A DNA stretch of 64,000 bases from Pholis gunnellus (taxonomy: Eukaryota > Chordata > Actinopteri > Perciformes > Pholidae). The notes beneath the pieces are model-generated. The model was not told where the DNA came from. It saw only the letters and a list, made by a program, of their open reading frames with translations, and made no database searches. Below are positions 1-11,892 of the stretch, piece by piece. The first letter of the stretch is position 1; the number at the start of each line of letters is the position of its first letter. Where the stretch lies: assembly GCA_910591455.2 (NCBI GenBank), contig OU342826.1, positions 8,552,579-8,616,578 of the forward strand, in the 5' to 3' direction. The position numbers and the translations under genes are program-made.

Positions 1-673
1 ACTTTCCTTTGTTCTGGCCTGTACAGATGACCACAGAGAAGTAGGGCCGGAACGACGGCGAAGATGCCAGTGCTCCGAAAGATAACGGTAAGGTGAACAA
101 TGCCGTGCAAAAATAGTGTTAGAAATGTAATTATTTTTGATAACTGTTTCATGCTGGTTAATTTCAGGTTTGACTTTCTAACTTCTTGCTAATAAATCAT
201 GTGGAAGCTGCTTCCACAATTCCAATTTAGCCAACCGAGCTAACTGAATTGATAGCTGACGTTAAGTTAGCTAGAATTTAATAGCTAAACAATTCTGTGT
301 GTCTAACGTTATAATCTTAATGCTGTTGTTGTTTTAGCACAGCTTGACAGCACCGCCCGTCTCCTCTTTTGGTTCAATCAGCTCTTCACCACATGTTGGA
401 AATATACATAAATACATATACACACACATATTAGGAGAGAGCCACCAGCTCAGCTGTCGCCATGTTCACAGCCGCTGTGACGCAATAGAAATGCTCCCCA
501 TCTCATATTTAGCACCTCTACATTTAGTTTGAGCTTTCAAGCTAAATTGAGGATTAGGAAACAATGTTTTATTCATTGTCCACAATGTATGAGGCCAAAT
601 GTTTTCTGTCCATGCTTTGATTAAATGCCAGCTATACAAACAATTATAGGGTAAGGTTAAGAACCCTAGATTA
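1..673. other. Non-coding stretch, no gene recognised
   Basis: AT-rich sequence with no open frame worth calling. Positions 27-87 have a good acceptor-like tract (ends TGTACAG) and a donor-like GTAAGG, but all three frames carry stops, so at most this is an untranslated exon. The rest shows nothing distinctive apart from repeated TTAGCTA-like words near 260-290. Confidence 0.6.

Positions 674-733
<60 letters not shown>
674..733. repeat. (TA)n microsatellite
   Basis: Nearly perfect alternating TA for about 27 units, directly visible. Such tracts are length-polymorphic and can extrude cruciforms. No gene is associated with it. Confidence 0.95.
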
Positions 734-735
<2 letters not shown>

Positions 736-1851
736 GTGCTGTTAGTAACACACAAACATACAAATACTGGGGGAAAGAAAGGAGTGACAGAGGGAGGGTG
801 AGTAGAGAAGAAATAAGATCATGTTGGTAGAACATAGGAAGTGGGGTGAGTTTGGAAAGACCAGATTAGACAAACGACAGACATTGGTACTTTGATGAGA
901 AGAGCTGCCCGTATTTATGATTAAAAATGTCCGCTTCTCTCTGCCAATAAGTCCTTATCTGCACTGCATGCATATAAGTCTGATAGGGCCTCTAGCCATA
1001 CTGAAAGATACAAAAATAATTAGCAAACATTCAGCTTTGAGCAGACAGAAATTTCATACTATACGGAAAAAAACACATTGGAGAAGGAAGATAGGAGGGC
1101 GAACTTCACGCACAGTTTATTCTTACATCAAATGTTTCGGTTTATTTCCGTATGTGTTTGTCAAAATGACATTATTTCCCATCTGCATGTGCAGGCAATC
1201 ACTTTAAGATAAGCAAATACTGAAAATCTGCACTTGCACCTTGCCGCTCAACTGAAGTCAATCTTCATTGATGTAAAAGTGGATTGAGCCTCAGCCTGTG
1301 TAAGGACCGTTTAACCTTTGGATGATATTTAAACTTGTACCTTGTAGATTATATTTAAATTTGGATGAAAAATGAATGTCAACACATTTGATTTACAAAT
1401 TTAATGACCAATTTTTTTTTTTTTTTTACTTGTATTCTTAAAAACAGCTAATCGTGTATAAATGGCTATATTGTGTCTTTGATGCAGCATTTTCTTAGTT
1501 TTTGGAAAGCTGAACAAATATGGAGGATGGGGTGTCACAAGTTTAATTATAGTAAACCTTGATTCTCTATTCTATTGTAGAAAGCCAAAAAGTGATACCA
1601 GTTTCTCCAGCAACAGAAGCCTTCATAGTCCATGCTGTAATATGCTGCAGTTTTAAGATCCTATTATGTGTTGTCCAATACTTACACTATTTTTGTCATA
1701 TGAACAACTTCTTATTGCAGCCTGAAAAAGGGTTTTTTCTTCCCAAATATACCTGGATGTGAAATATAAAAGTGATAATCTGATGATTTACTTTCTTCCC
1801 TCCCTAGCGATGAGTTGAACACTGATGTTTTCGTAAGCTGAGACAGTGAAG

Positions 1852-1854
<3 letters not shown>
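734..1854. other. Non-coding stretch with a poly-T run
   Basis: No gene seen. A T17 run lies at 1412-1428. The sequence from 780 to 850 is purine-rich (GGGAAAG, GAGGGAGGG). Short open frames here have no recognisable domain. Confidence 0.6.

Positions 1855-1939
<85 letters not shown>
1855..1939. repeat. (AC)n microsatellite, about 42 units
   Basis: Uninterrupted AC dinucleotides, a typical teleost CA-repeat and potential Z-DNA former. It produces long poly-His/Thr and poly-Cys/Val frames on the two strands that are artefacts of the repeat and not proteins. The right flank continues with degenerate GACAGACAGACAG. Confidence 0.97.
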
Positions 1940-1940
<1 letters not shown>

Positions 1941-4042
1941 CGGGAGAGACAGACAGACAGAGCACTGTCCTATAAAGGTAACGTCTCATCTTTCTCCATT
2001 TAGCACCAAAGAGAAAGTAGCATATGGGATCCCAACAGTCCGTATTAATAAACAAAATTCAAACATCTTAGCCAGATTTACTTTGCCACTAATACCACTT
2101 GTATCTTATAAACAGATATTTTCAATGTAAAGGTTAGAAACACCATTTTTTGCTGCACTTAATGTTTTTGGCGGAGTGCCAAAGACATCCCATATGAATT
2201 CCACTAGGGACCAAACATGTGATTATATGTTAATAATAATTCCTCACCTCGCTTCTTAGTCCCGCCCACAGAAAATGCAAGTAGAGGAAGCAAGGAAGAG
2301 ACGCGGGGAGAGAGGTGAAGCATGAAAAGTACGATATAAATAAAGAAATATGATTGAGTGATATATATTATATACACACAACCACAGTCCTGTCTTTAAG
2401 TATATGACATTAAATACAGAAAAGTATTGATATATTTTGATGGCAGGACCTGTTTCACCTGTAAACATCATGTCACAATTATAGCAGTTAAATTCGAATA
2501 AACCAGAACCTTACGAGGCTCTTTACAAAAAAAAAAAAGACACTTCAACGGATACACCGGTGTATCTTCGCTCATAGCTCCTCCATTTTAGGAATTGGGA
2601 TGTCCTTCAAGATGGAAAGCTGAAGTCGATTTCCGGGTCACAAACCGGAGGATCGAGGGGTGAGGAATAGAGGAGTGATGAAATCAGGATATGAGAAAGA
2701 CCCCCTGCACATAAATGGGTGGCGCATGAATGAGCGTGGTAACTGCAGAAGGTACGCACGGCTTATCAGGCAGCAGGAGGCGGGGGGAGAACCCCAGTGG
2801 CTAAATAACAACTGACAACTGGATTCTAGCCGACTGGCAGGCAGAGAGCCTCTAGCTGGGAGCAGCAAGTGGCTCGGACTGTTGTCCATTATCTACAAAC
2901 AAATTATGATTCAAGTAATGATTCGAGTGTTGGAGACAGTGGTATTTATGTACACACACATTGGTTGAGTAGATTCAGCTCCCGAAAGGATGAAACAACA
3001 ACGGCTGATTTCAAGCGAGATTCCTTGAAGCAAGTGTGAGCTTAATCGGATTAGAAGGCTGGTCGCCACAGAGAGAATAAGACGGAAGGAGTATGGCTTT
3101 TGCAATTTATTCCCGTTTTGTGTGGTTGGAGGTGATGATGACGAATCAATACTGGCATGTTTAAGGGAGCTGCCGATGAAACTATCGATTCAATCTGAAG
3201 TGTTTCAGCAGAATGCAACTCCCCATCACACTTAACTTATCAAATATGTTTTCCAGAAGATTGTATAATTTTGAAGGTACCAAGGGAACATGCCCACAGT
3301 AGAAGTTACTGATAATGATTGGACAGTATTTGTTGGGTGATAGAGGCCATCATTGTATATCTCTGTATATTTAAATGGAATAACAATATACCATAGCTTG
3401 CTTGGATTCCTATTATCTATGTAACTACCTGAGTTACACCACCAACTTGAAATGAACCTCCTTTCCTCTGGAGTGCCGGCATGCTTAATAACCCAATCCA
3501 TGATAGCATCTGAGGAGGTTCCGCATTCTCTCTATGTTCCATGACAATGGCCACCACTTCATCAGCTCTCAGCAAGCCCTACTTGAGTGAGGTTAGGGTG
3601 GAGGTTAGGTTAGGGTCCTTGATTTGAGTGTATAATATGAGATCATGCAAATGAGATGAGTGCAGTCCTTGGACCTATATATAGAATACAATGATTACTG
3701 AACACTCCCATTGGTAGAGTTGGGAATTATAAACATTGCACACTAACATTTACTCTTTCAATTACACCCAAAAATATACCTTCAGCCAAGAAAAATTACA
3801 TTTGGGATTTATCTCCCAACAGTCCTGATGGGAACTGGTTCATCATTAAAATTGTTGCACCCTAAAATACTTTCCTACTTTTTAGCATCTGTCAGTGACA
3901 TTCAGTGTTTTTCAGGATTTAGTTTATCATTAAATGCTTTAAAACATGATATTGGTGTACCCACATTATGGGGATGGCACCCTATACGTCTGTTACTTTT
4001 TACTATGGTATTCAAGTCAGTCTATTCAGAATGACAGTCTAG
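1940..4042. other. Non-coding stretch, no gene recognised
   Basis: No domain-bearing frame on either strand. Local features are an A12 run at 2527-2538, a short G-rich segment near 2780-2795, and an imperfect TTAGGG-like cluster at about 3588-3620. Confidence 0.6.
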
Positions 4043-4374
4043 TCTGGGGATGTCAAACATTTGAACCTAGGTCCAGAACCGCAAAGTGTGATTAATTAAA
4101 AAAAAATATATTCCTTGTTCCTATTTCATCACAAAGGCAAATGGGAAGCCAGTATGCCTGGTGTGCTCACTGCACCTTTCACTGCCCAAGGACTATAATA
4201 TTTACTGCAATATGACAACTGAACACAGAGAAATGAAATGAAATAATTAAAGAAGAGGGAACATTTGGGGGTGTTGGTATCTATAAGTTATTGGGCGGCG
4301 GTTTACTGGTCCGGCCCACTTGAGATCAAATTGGGCTGTATGGGGCCCATGAACTAAAATGAGTGTTTACACCC
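4043..4374. mobile_element. Non-autonomous hAT/Charlie-like DNA transposon (MITE), degenerate
   Basis: The right part (about 4300-4374), read on the minus strand, gives GTGTAAACACTCATTTTAG, then GCCCAATTTGATCTCAAGTG, GGCCGG and CCAGTAAA. This is the terminal and subterminal sequence I know from fish hAT-Charlie-like elements (consensus start CAGGGGTGTCAAACTCATTT). The left end, GGGGATGTCAAACATTTGAA at 4044, is a diverged inverted copy of the same terminus followed by a similar 'AGGTCCAGAACCGCAA' block. Between them lie about 220 bases with no transposase frame, so it is a deletion derivative mobilised in trans, if ever. I could not find a clean 8-bp target duplication, so the exact ends are uncertain by several bases. 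Confidence 0.72.
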
Positions 4375-4767
4375 ATTTCTGTAGATATTCATGGAGTCAG
4401 GCAGCTATTGCATCATTTGAGCGACTAATTAATCATTGCAGCGTGCGACGCACAGCACCAAAGACATTTAACCGCAAGCCTGAGGCTCCAGAAAGTCACA
4501 CAAATACCAATCTAAATAACCCAGCTTTGTTTTGACTACTCTGTTCTGCTTTAGTTTGCCACAGTTTGGTAAAGTCCCGGGTGCTCATTTCACGTCTCTA
4601 TCTGCTGTGACAGGATGAGTCATTACTCAAATCCAATTTGCCTGCGAGCCTTTGTGTTGCCCGCTTTGCTCGTGTGTCTTTCTGTTGACATATAAAAAGC
4701 TATCTCTTTCCATCGCTGGCATGTGACCAGCATGTTTTCCCTTATTCTCTCAACTTCGGTTGGGTGA

Positions 4768-4769
<2 letters not shown>
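4375..4769. other. Non-coding stretch between the hAT element and the G tract
   Basis: No gene. The sequence near 4435-4500 is GC-richer (GCGTGCGACGCACAGCACC) but has no open frame of note. Confidence 0.55.

Positions 4770-4807
<38 letters not shown>
4770..4807. repeat. Poly-G homopolymer, 38 bases
   Basis: Thirty-eight uninterrupted G on the plus strand, preceded by GGGTGAGAG. Runs this long can form G-quadruplexes and are hard to sequence, so the exact length is unreliable. The apparent poly-proline frame on the minus strand is an artefact. Confidence 0.95.
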
Positions 4808-4808
<1 letters not shown>

Positions 4809-7689
4809 ATGAGTGGACAAGATGCCACTTTAACCGAGGGCAAAAGAAAATGAAGCCATTCATCTCCCACTAGGTCATGAAAAGAGATGAGAAACGCAGA
4901 GGGGAAACACTGCTTTCCGTTATATTCCCGTCGATGGGGAGGCTGTGTAGATGCCTCTCATTAGAGCAGTCCCCCTCCTTTCCAGCTTCTACCCCTGTGG
5001 CACTGACTACGGCCTGCGCTGGCTGCTGCCACTGTGCCCAGCTGTGAACAGATGGGTGGCACAGAGCAGGCCAATATGTCAGGCCTGATGGTGTACTGCA
5101 GGAAATATGAAGATTTGCTCTGTGGCTTACACAAGTTCAGATTCAGAAAAATGCAGTACAGATTTCAGACTTGTATCTACAAGATACAATGTGAGAATCC
5201 GGAGAATGTGGCCATTTGAAACCACTTTTACATAATATGTGTTCACTATCAACACAAATTGTTGAAAACTGAGATCACAATGTTGTCAGTCCTTAAAATC
5301 ATCTTAGTGTTTTAGTTGAAGATGGGTCTGTTCTGGGTAAAATGTTCGGGCTCTGATGATATGCTTTGCTCCCGATACACTCGGATTTTACTAGTAATGA
5401 TATTATGATTCATTGCGATTTTTGTTTACTTTTTTGAATCACTTCACAATGGAAAGAGTTGAATCACACACTGCTGAAGACTTCTGCTTTGGAAAATCTC
5501 TAAATTGATACAGTCGTCTTTAGACAGGCCCCCCCCCTTCTTCTTGTATCCTGCTATGAAGTCCAGCCTTCTGCTGGTGAAAACTATTTATCCATTGTTT
5601 TTACAGACGCAACAGTAACGGCGGAGTAGACTATGGCAGTAATAACTTCATGGATTCTTTGGGGCAGCCCATTGCCCCCGAATACCATATGCCAGAACAC
5701 CACTGGGTTGAAATGATAGCACACCAGCAGCTTTCTCTTACATTTACTTGCATTTGGCAAGTGGGAAGCGTTAATTTTTGTCCTAAAGTTATACAATTAA
5801 CAAAAGTAGTCACGTCATGAATACCACAACTGTCAAAGTGTATCGTTTGAGTGCCATTGAGTATTGTCGGGTCCATAACATTCACACTTAACTCACATAC
5901 ATTTTCACAGAATTAAGGCCATCTCTTAAAACCAGAATGCAACATCGTCAGCTTAAACCATTCTTTGGGTAACTTGGAAACTAGAACTAGAACTGGAAAA
6001 TACCCCCCTATGAACCAGGACAAGCAGTGTGTAGTACAAACCCACCGTGTGGGAGCCGGTTCTGGACACTATATCATAGTTCAGTGTAACATAATGTAAG
6101 CAGAACTATGGAGCACGATGTATGTAGTCATCAATGGCATATTTAAGACCCTTTTACAGTGCACCAGACACTGTGCCATGGAGTTTTCAACCAACTCATG
6201 GAACATTTGATAAGAAGCTAACTAGCTAGCTAGGATAAAACCGATTTTATGAAAAAAAAATGGCAATACAGGTTAATTAAACACAAGTGCATCAGGTTAC
6301 TAATTTCTGGAAAAGATACGTACAGAAATTGGGGAAACATTTCTTAAGTAGACACATTTCTTGAGCTCCAAAGTATGATAGGATGTGTTCCGTCAACAGC
6401 ATTTGCAACAGACCCCTAATGTTTTGTCATTTCAACGCACTCCATGACGCCATTTCTTTCCACACGGTCAAGTGTTGCAGCAGCCAGGGCTGCACAGCTT
6501 GTCCTCTCTACCCTCCAAAAACAAGATGGAGTCTTCTAATAAATGATTAGCTTGATGAGGAATCATGATCTAGATCAAGAGCAGGCTAATGTCAGCAATC
6601 TGGTGTTGTCCATCTGTCTCATTACCCAACCAACCACCAAACTCCCTCTACACATAGAGAGAAGCAGATCTGGTTTCTGTAGAAATGCAGCTGGGAAGGA
6701 ATCTCGACTGTTTTTGGTGGTTTCACTCCAGTAAACCTGTATGATTTGAATGCATTATGTATGACCTGTGTGGTTTTCTGCCCTCACTTCCTGAAATACT
6801 GACCCTGAAGCTTGTAGCGTGTTGACATGGGACAGAGGAGGGTGTGTGATAGTTGGAAAAGCACGGAACATTGTGCATCATATCACCCTTGAAAATCAAA
6901 AGTAGATCAAGTTAAACTGTTGAAACAGTGAAGAAAAGAAAAAAAAAGGAAAAGACAGAATTGCTGCCCATAAAATGAATGTGCCGTCATGGGTTACTGA
7001 CTAGAATGGCTAACTATAAAATGTGTGTGCGTGTGTGTAAAAATGTATTATGTGAAGGTCATCGTATCACCATACATGCAGGATTCATGTTTAGTTTAAA
7101 GGAGATACGGTTGAACAATGTTTACAGTCAGCAAGCTCTACTTGTGACGTTGGCTTCACCAACAGTATTTGCAGTCGTACACGGAGAAGAAGAAAATGGG
7201 AATAAAACACAAATGAGGTGCTAAATATGCTCCGAGGTCGCTCCAAGTAACTATAAACGGAAATGCTTTATTTTATCTTAAAGTCAGTTTTCACTCATTT
7301 TGTCATACACCTTAGAAACGAATACATTCTTCAAAGATTTAACTTATGGAATTATTTATACACACTGTATAGAGTAATTTCCCTTGTGTCCTCTAGAATT
7401 ACTAATGTTAATTTAAGTGGCTAAAAACCTTGTACGGAAAAGTTTATTATAATCGGCCTCAAAATGTAATTGTGTCTTTACGGAGGGGGAGAGAAGATAA
7501 TGCGGCTTGTCAACAAACAAACAAAAAATTCCTTTGTACCGTCATCATGAACATCTCACCACTAATACCTATATTTAAGTCACGGCGAGACATCTGAGAG
7601 GTACCTGTCACATGACTACACATGCAGGCAATGGTGAGTGATGTGGTGAAATGGCTCACAAAATGAAGTCCCGCTCACTTGAGCTTTGC
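4808..7689. other. Non-coding stretch, no gene recognised
   Basis: No recognisable coding signal. It contains a C9 run at 5529-5537 and a small self-complementary GCTAACTAGCTAGCTAGG near 6218. Several frames of 60-85 codons have no domain and mixed composition, as expected by chance. Confidence 0.6.
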
Positions 7690-7870
7690 CATGTAGTGCA
7701 CCATCCATTTGAATTATCTGCGGTCTGGTAAACACATTTCATGCGGCATGCGACGTTCATGCGAAAGCTCTCAGAGACCGCAGTGCATTACAGCCTGCGA
7801 GCTGGCAAGTGTCAGGCACACACGCTCATTTTTCACCTGTTACATGACAAGAACTGTCACATGAGCAGGT
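7690..7870. promoter_or_regulatory. Candidate conserved non-coding element with inverted repeat
   Basis: GC-richer block in AT-rich surroundings. It holds a perfect 9-bp inverted repeat, CTGCGGTCT at 7718-7726 and AGACCGCAG at 7775-7783, enclosing two copies of TTCATGCG and a GCATGC. A homeobox-type ATTATC and CpG-containing words are kept although CpG is otherwise scarce here. This composition is typical of conserved regulatory DNA, but conservation itself cannot be seen in one sequence. It could also be a chance hairpin. Confidence 0.25.
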
Positions 7871-9049
7871 TTTGTTCCGGAATCCGTGGGAAATAAATGG
7901 CTAGCATCTGTTTGGATTTGATCGATCTTGCCGTTTTTTGAATGTAAAGAGGCGTGAAGCTGGAAGACTGAGTAACAATTCTCAACACACGTTCACAGGC
8001 AAACATAAGAGTGTATGCCACGGCTCAAACAGCATCACTTTTTACACACAAACGGCTAAATTAAATCAAAAACAGGTGGGATGGCAAGAAGTTATCTCTA
8101 GCTTTTAACCAGTAAGTGCCTCTGACTTATGCTAAGCATTGAGCGACGATAACGTGAGGCGGCCTTGTGCCATGCATTACTTTGTTATGTAGCATTACAT
8201 TAGACAGCTCTTCCCTAATGCAACACTGAAGAAGTGACACTGGTCGCACATCACTTGCCCCATGGGGTACCTGGTATTAGTGTGCAGACTGTAAGGGAAG
8301 CCAATCCTGCCAACCTCTATCCTGGCACCGAGCTGACCCAGACTGCTGCCGAAGGCCCCGTCACCAGCTTCCCCACCTTCGCTGGCATGTCTCGTCTGGC
8401 TAATCTCACCGTCAGATTGTATCTTGGCTTGGACGAGGCTTATCATGAGGTCTTTGAGCTAGTGTGGGGACAATTCCTACGCCATCAGAGGGAGTACAAA
8501 GGGAGTGTAAATTGTGATCCGCCTGTCAGGTTTATTCATTCCAGGCAAAAAAAAAAAGCATGCGGCTCAAGTATCTCCATTTTAAGACAGGCTGCATAAC
8601 TCCTTTTCACAACGTTGAAAACTACTTGCCTGTTGAAAGGGAAATTGATGGCCCAATTGTTACAGAAATGAATGTTACGGTATACAAACTCTATTCACAG
8701 GTGAAGTGTGCCATTATGAACGGTTCAAACATAAACAAAAGAAACACCGACCCACAAGTACAGAACATACAGGACTGCCACTTGCTGTCCCAAATTGATT
8801 GAAAGGTCTATAAACACGTGTACCAACATGAATAAAACATCTTTACATTGTTAAATGTGTGTAATGCTGCTCAATGTGGTCCTTAAAGTTTTAGCTTTTC
8901 AATACAGGAGTAGCCCAGGCCTATATTCTTAATAATGATGAATTCCTTAACTCATAAAATTCTTATATTTCCTCCAAGTCAAACGTGTCAATGATATCTG
9001 TGAACATAACTGTAATTTATATGGCTAAAAATTAACTGATTAGGTCTTA
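7871..9049. other. Non-coding stretch with a stop-free GC-rich segment
   Basis: The segment 8234-8599 is open for 121 codons on plus and partly open on minus. The product has no domain I recognise, and an AAAAAAAAAA run sits inside the frame. I see no convincing splice-site pair around it. The remainder is AT-rich with nothing notable. Confidence 0.45.
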
Positions 9050-9345
9050 AGCAGCCTTGTGGCCCAGCGGGATAGCGAGCGGAGACCTGCCAGACTGACG
9101 GACCGACTACGGCTGCAAAAATGAAGAAATATTACCTGCCGGGAAGGATTCTGAATTTCAAACCCGGAGGCCATATATTATCCCGATAAGTCATGTCGAC
9201 CCAAGCCAGCGGACCCATTGTCAAGCCCCACCACCTAATGACGGGAAACTGATAAGCGGCCATACCATGTCACCGGCGATGTAAAACAAAAATAGATTCA
9301 ATTAATCATACGAATTGCCATTAAAGAAAAAAGAAGATGATGGGA
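9050..9345 (+). mobile_element. SINE-like repeat with tRNA-type promoter boxes (degenerate)
   Basis: TGGCCCAGCGGGAT at about 9060 resembles an RNA polymerase III A box. TTTCAAACCCGG at about 9155 resembles a diverged B box (consensus GGTTCRANNCC). The spacing of about 95 bases is longer than in a true tRNA, so no tRNA fold is claimed. The 3' part ends near an A-rich AAAGAAAAAAGAAG and then GGGACAGGCTCCAGCC, a phrase also found in the tail of common fish SINE/LINE repeats. CpG content is high for the region. Family not identified. Confidence 0.4.
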
Positions 9346-10291
9346 CAGGCTCCAGCCAGGTATGAGAGTCTAATGAAGAATAATCAGTCAGTGAATCATT
9401 AGGATTTGAGTGGAAGGACACTAGATTTGACTGCCTGCATAAAGAATGGATAGTGTTGGACTTCAGGAAAGAGTGTATGAATAAATAGTCTTTGCAATTG
9501 GCAACCTCGTTTTTATGGAAGTTATATACCGCAGCTGTACACTGTGTTGCACTGGTTCCCTCGACAAACAGCCAATGAGATCTTTATGTTAACGTTAAGC
9601 TATAAACACAACAAAGTTGTAAAGGCGGACTGGTCAGTCTAATTTAGCAAATTGTTTTAGCCATTTTCTAAAAAAGCTTAAAAAAATTAGAAAGGGGTAT
9701 TTACTGACATAATATATATCATAAACCAGGCATCAAAAACCCAAGCCACTCTGAGACAAGTGAACCGGAAGTGTCAGAGATTTCCATATTTCTAAATATA
9801 GATCATCAGCTAATGTTAAGCTGTGATAAAGGTCCATGATTCCAGTAGCTTAAAGGCTAGCTGGTACATGGACAGCACACAAATACGCTTACTCCTTGTA
9901 ATTAGACTACCTTTAAAGTTTGTCAGCGTCTGCTTTACCAATAATGCAGAACCAAAACTGCTAAACCAACACTATGTAAAGTTAACCGGTAAAGGTCTTC
10001 AACATTGTATACGTATTCACTTGAGCTCTAGGTGACCTCAAAACAATAAATTGTGTTACGGCACAGAAACGGCACTCCAACACTTCCTCTAAATTCCATT
10101 AACCTGTGAGACCTGTGACAGCTCAAATGAATGTTTCATGTCTTTAGGCAGGAGGTAAGTCTTCTGCATTATTATTGTATAGGTTTCCAGCATTAGCTAT
10201 ATAATGGCCTGGCACACATGTCACGTCTCGAAATCCTATTCCAAAGAACGGGAGTCTCTCTTCACCACCACTCCACTGTAACATCTGCTGA

Positions 10292-10292
<1 letters not shown>
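9346..10292. other. Non-coding stretch, no gene recognised
   Basis: Nothing with a domain. At 10135-10165 an acceptor-like tract ending TTTAG is followed seven bases later by a perfect GTAAGT donor. The seven-base gap makes an exon improbable. Confidence 0.55.

Positions 10293-10331
<39 letters not shown>
10293..10331. repeat. (TA)n microsatellite, about 19 units
   Basis: Uninterrupted TA dinucleotides, directly visible. Confidence 0.95.
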
Positions 10332-10333
<2 letters not shown>

Positions 10334-11804
10334 AAACACTTGAGACAAACATTAACACTATAATATATCTCTGCTCAAACTGTTTTTGTTTTGCCTTCAA
10401 GACAAATCTATGGGCTTCCATGCCTCATCAGAGCATACAAATTAGAGCAATAGAGTGTAGTGGGATGGTGTATGATAATCAATGTAAGATATTTACTTCG
10501 CTTTACACAACAAATAGTAACTTACTGCACAGTTGCACAAGAGAACTTTTGCCCTTCAGTCGTAATAAGTACTATAGATTTGAATGCCTGGTTTTTTAAA
10601 TAATGTTTTCTCTACTCCCACCTTGTTAACGTAAGTTCTCTTGACTGATCCCCCTTTTATCCCTCAGCTACAGTTCATGTGTGGCTCCTCAACCTCCTTT
10701 AATTCCCTCCCTTTCCTCTGTCTCACCCTTTCCTCGTGTCCCTTTTTTCTTTGCACTTTCACTATCTTGCCTCCGCAGAGGGCACACACAGAAGTCAGTA
10801 AGCGCAATGTTCTGGGTGCTTGCAAAGCATCTGGCTTCTGCGCCCATACATCCAGCCCGGCCAATATGTTTGCTTCTACAATGTCTGTACACAAAAGTAC
10901 ACGTGCGGCTGTTTGCTTGAGTTGTCAAACACAAATTACTGGCCAGCGGGGGGTCTGCGCTTCGCTGCAGTTCTAAAGACCTCATTTCCCTGGCTTTAGT
11001 TTGTTTACGAGACATAGTAGGAAGAGAACAATACAACATGCTCAACAGTTTGAGCTGACAACATAGTTTTAAAGGAGTTTAAAGGATAAGGCATTGAGGC
11101 CTTAAACTATTTGTTTAAACATGCCATGAGAATTGCTGCTGTAGACGTTAACTTGGATTCTCCCATTTGCAAAATGCACTTTTAGGATGTTTTTATCAGT
11201 ATTTTCCAACACCAACCAAAAACAATGGAATGGGTATCAAAAACAATGCAAAGTTAGTCTGACTCAAACTAAAAAAAACACCCTGTGAAAGCGTATACTT
11301 TGTATGACTGTATAAACAGACTTTCTGTGATGAAAACAGAAGCTATTCTACAATGGCAAGAGCTGCTGGTTAATCACGAGCACAACACCCGAATGCAAAA
11401 CAAGTCGTATTTTTTGCATACATTTCATATATCAAACTACAATGTAAGAGAACATCAAAAATCGCTACCATGCTTCATCAACCTGGTCACACAGGCTCAA
11501 CGTAAACAGGCAGTGCTGAGAATATAGACTGCAACACTGTGTGCATGTATTGCATGTTTTGGGCTTGTGGCAGTGAAAGTGCCCTTGAGGGAAAACCAAA
11601 TTACTGAACGGGCATTCTCATGGTTAGCTAGCCTTCACTGAACAGGGTTGTTGAGTCATTTACACTTGTTTAAGTACATAATAGATCATTTGAGCAGTAG
11701 CTCACATTACATAAAGCCTTTCCTGGGTGCGTTCCAGCAGTCTAAAGTTGTTGTACCTACAATGAAAAAACACTTAATTTTGTGCAAAATGTTATCGATA
11801 TTCT
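10332..11804. other. Non-coding stretch with overlapping open frames near 10.65-11.05 kb
   Basis: Positions 10640-11045 are open in several frames on both strands (76-118 codons). Overlapping openness on both strands points to low stop density from local pyrimidine richness (CCTTTAATTCCCTCCCTTTC), not to a gene. No domain recognised. Confidence 0.5.
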
Positions 11805-11892
11805 AAATAGATAATAAATAAATAGATAATAAGCTGAATGCTGAATGCAAATAAATAGATAATAAGCTGAAATAAATAGATAAGCTGAATGC
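11805..11892. repeat. Short AT-rich tandem mosaic (ATAGATAATAAGCTGAA)
   Basis: Repeated words AAATAGATAATAA (three times), AAGCTGAA (three times) and GAATGC (three times) are arranged irregularly in about 90 bases. It looks like replication slippage of a short unit rather than a mobile element. Confidence 0.8.

Noticed and set aside
27..87. Plus-strand exon-like interval at the left edge
   Set aside because: Good acceptor, and ATG at the first base, but stops occur in every frame before the donor. At most an untranslated exon.
1712..2130. Frames rich in Cys-Val or His-Thr across the CA repeat
   Set aside because: Direct translation of (AC)n; the same applies to 24282-24524 and 46069-46464.
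8234..8599. 121-codon plus-strand frame in a GC-richer segment
   Set aside because: No domain, an A10 run inside the frame, and no credible flanking splice sites.
9050..9130. tRNA gene at the A-box-like sequence
   Set aside because: A and B boxes are too far apart and no cloverleaf can be drawn; treated as a SINE-like repeat.
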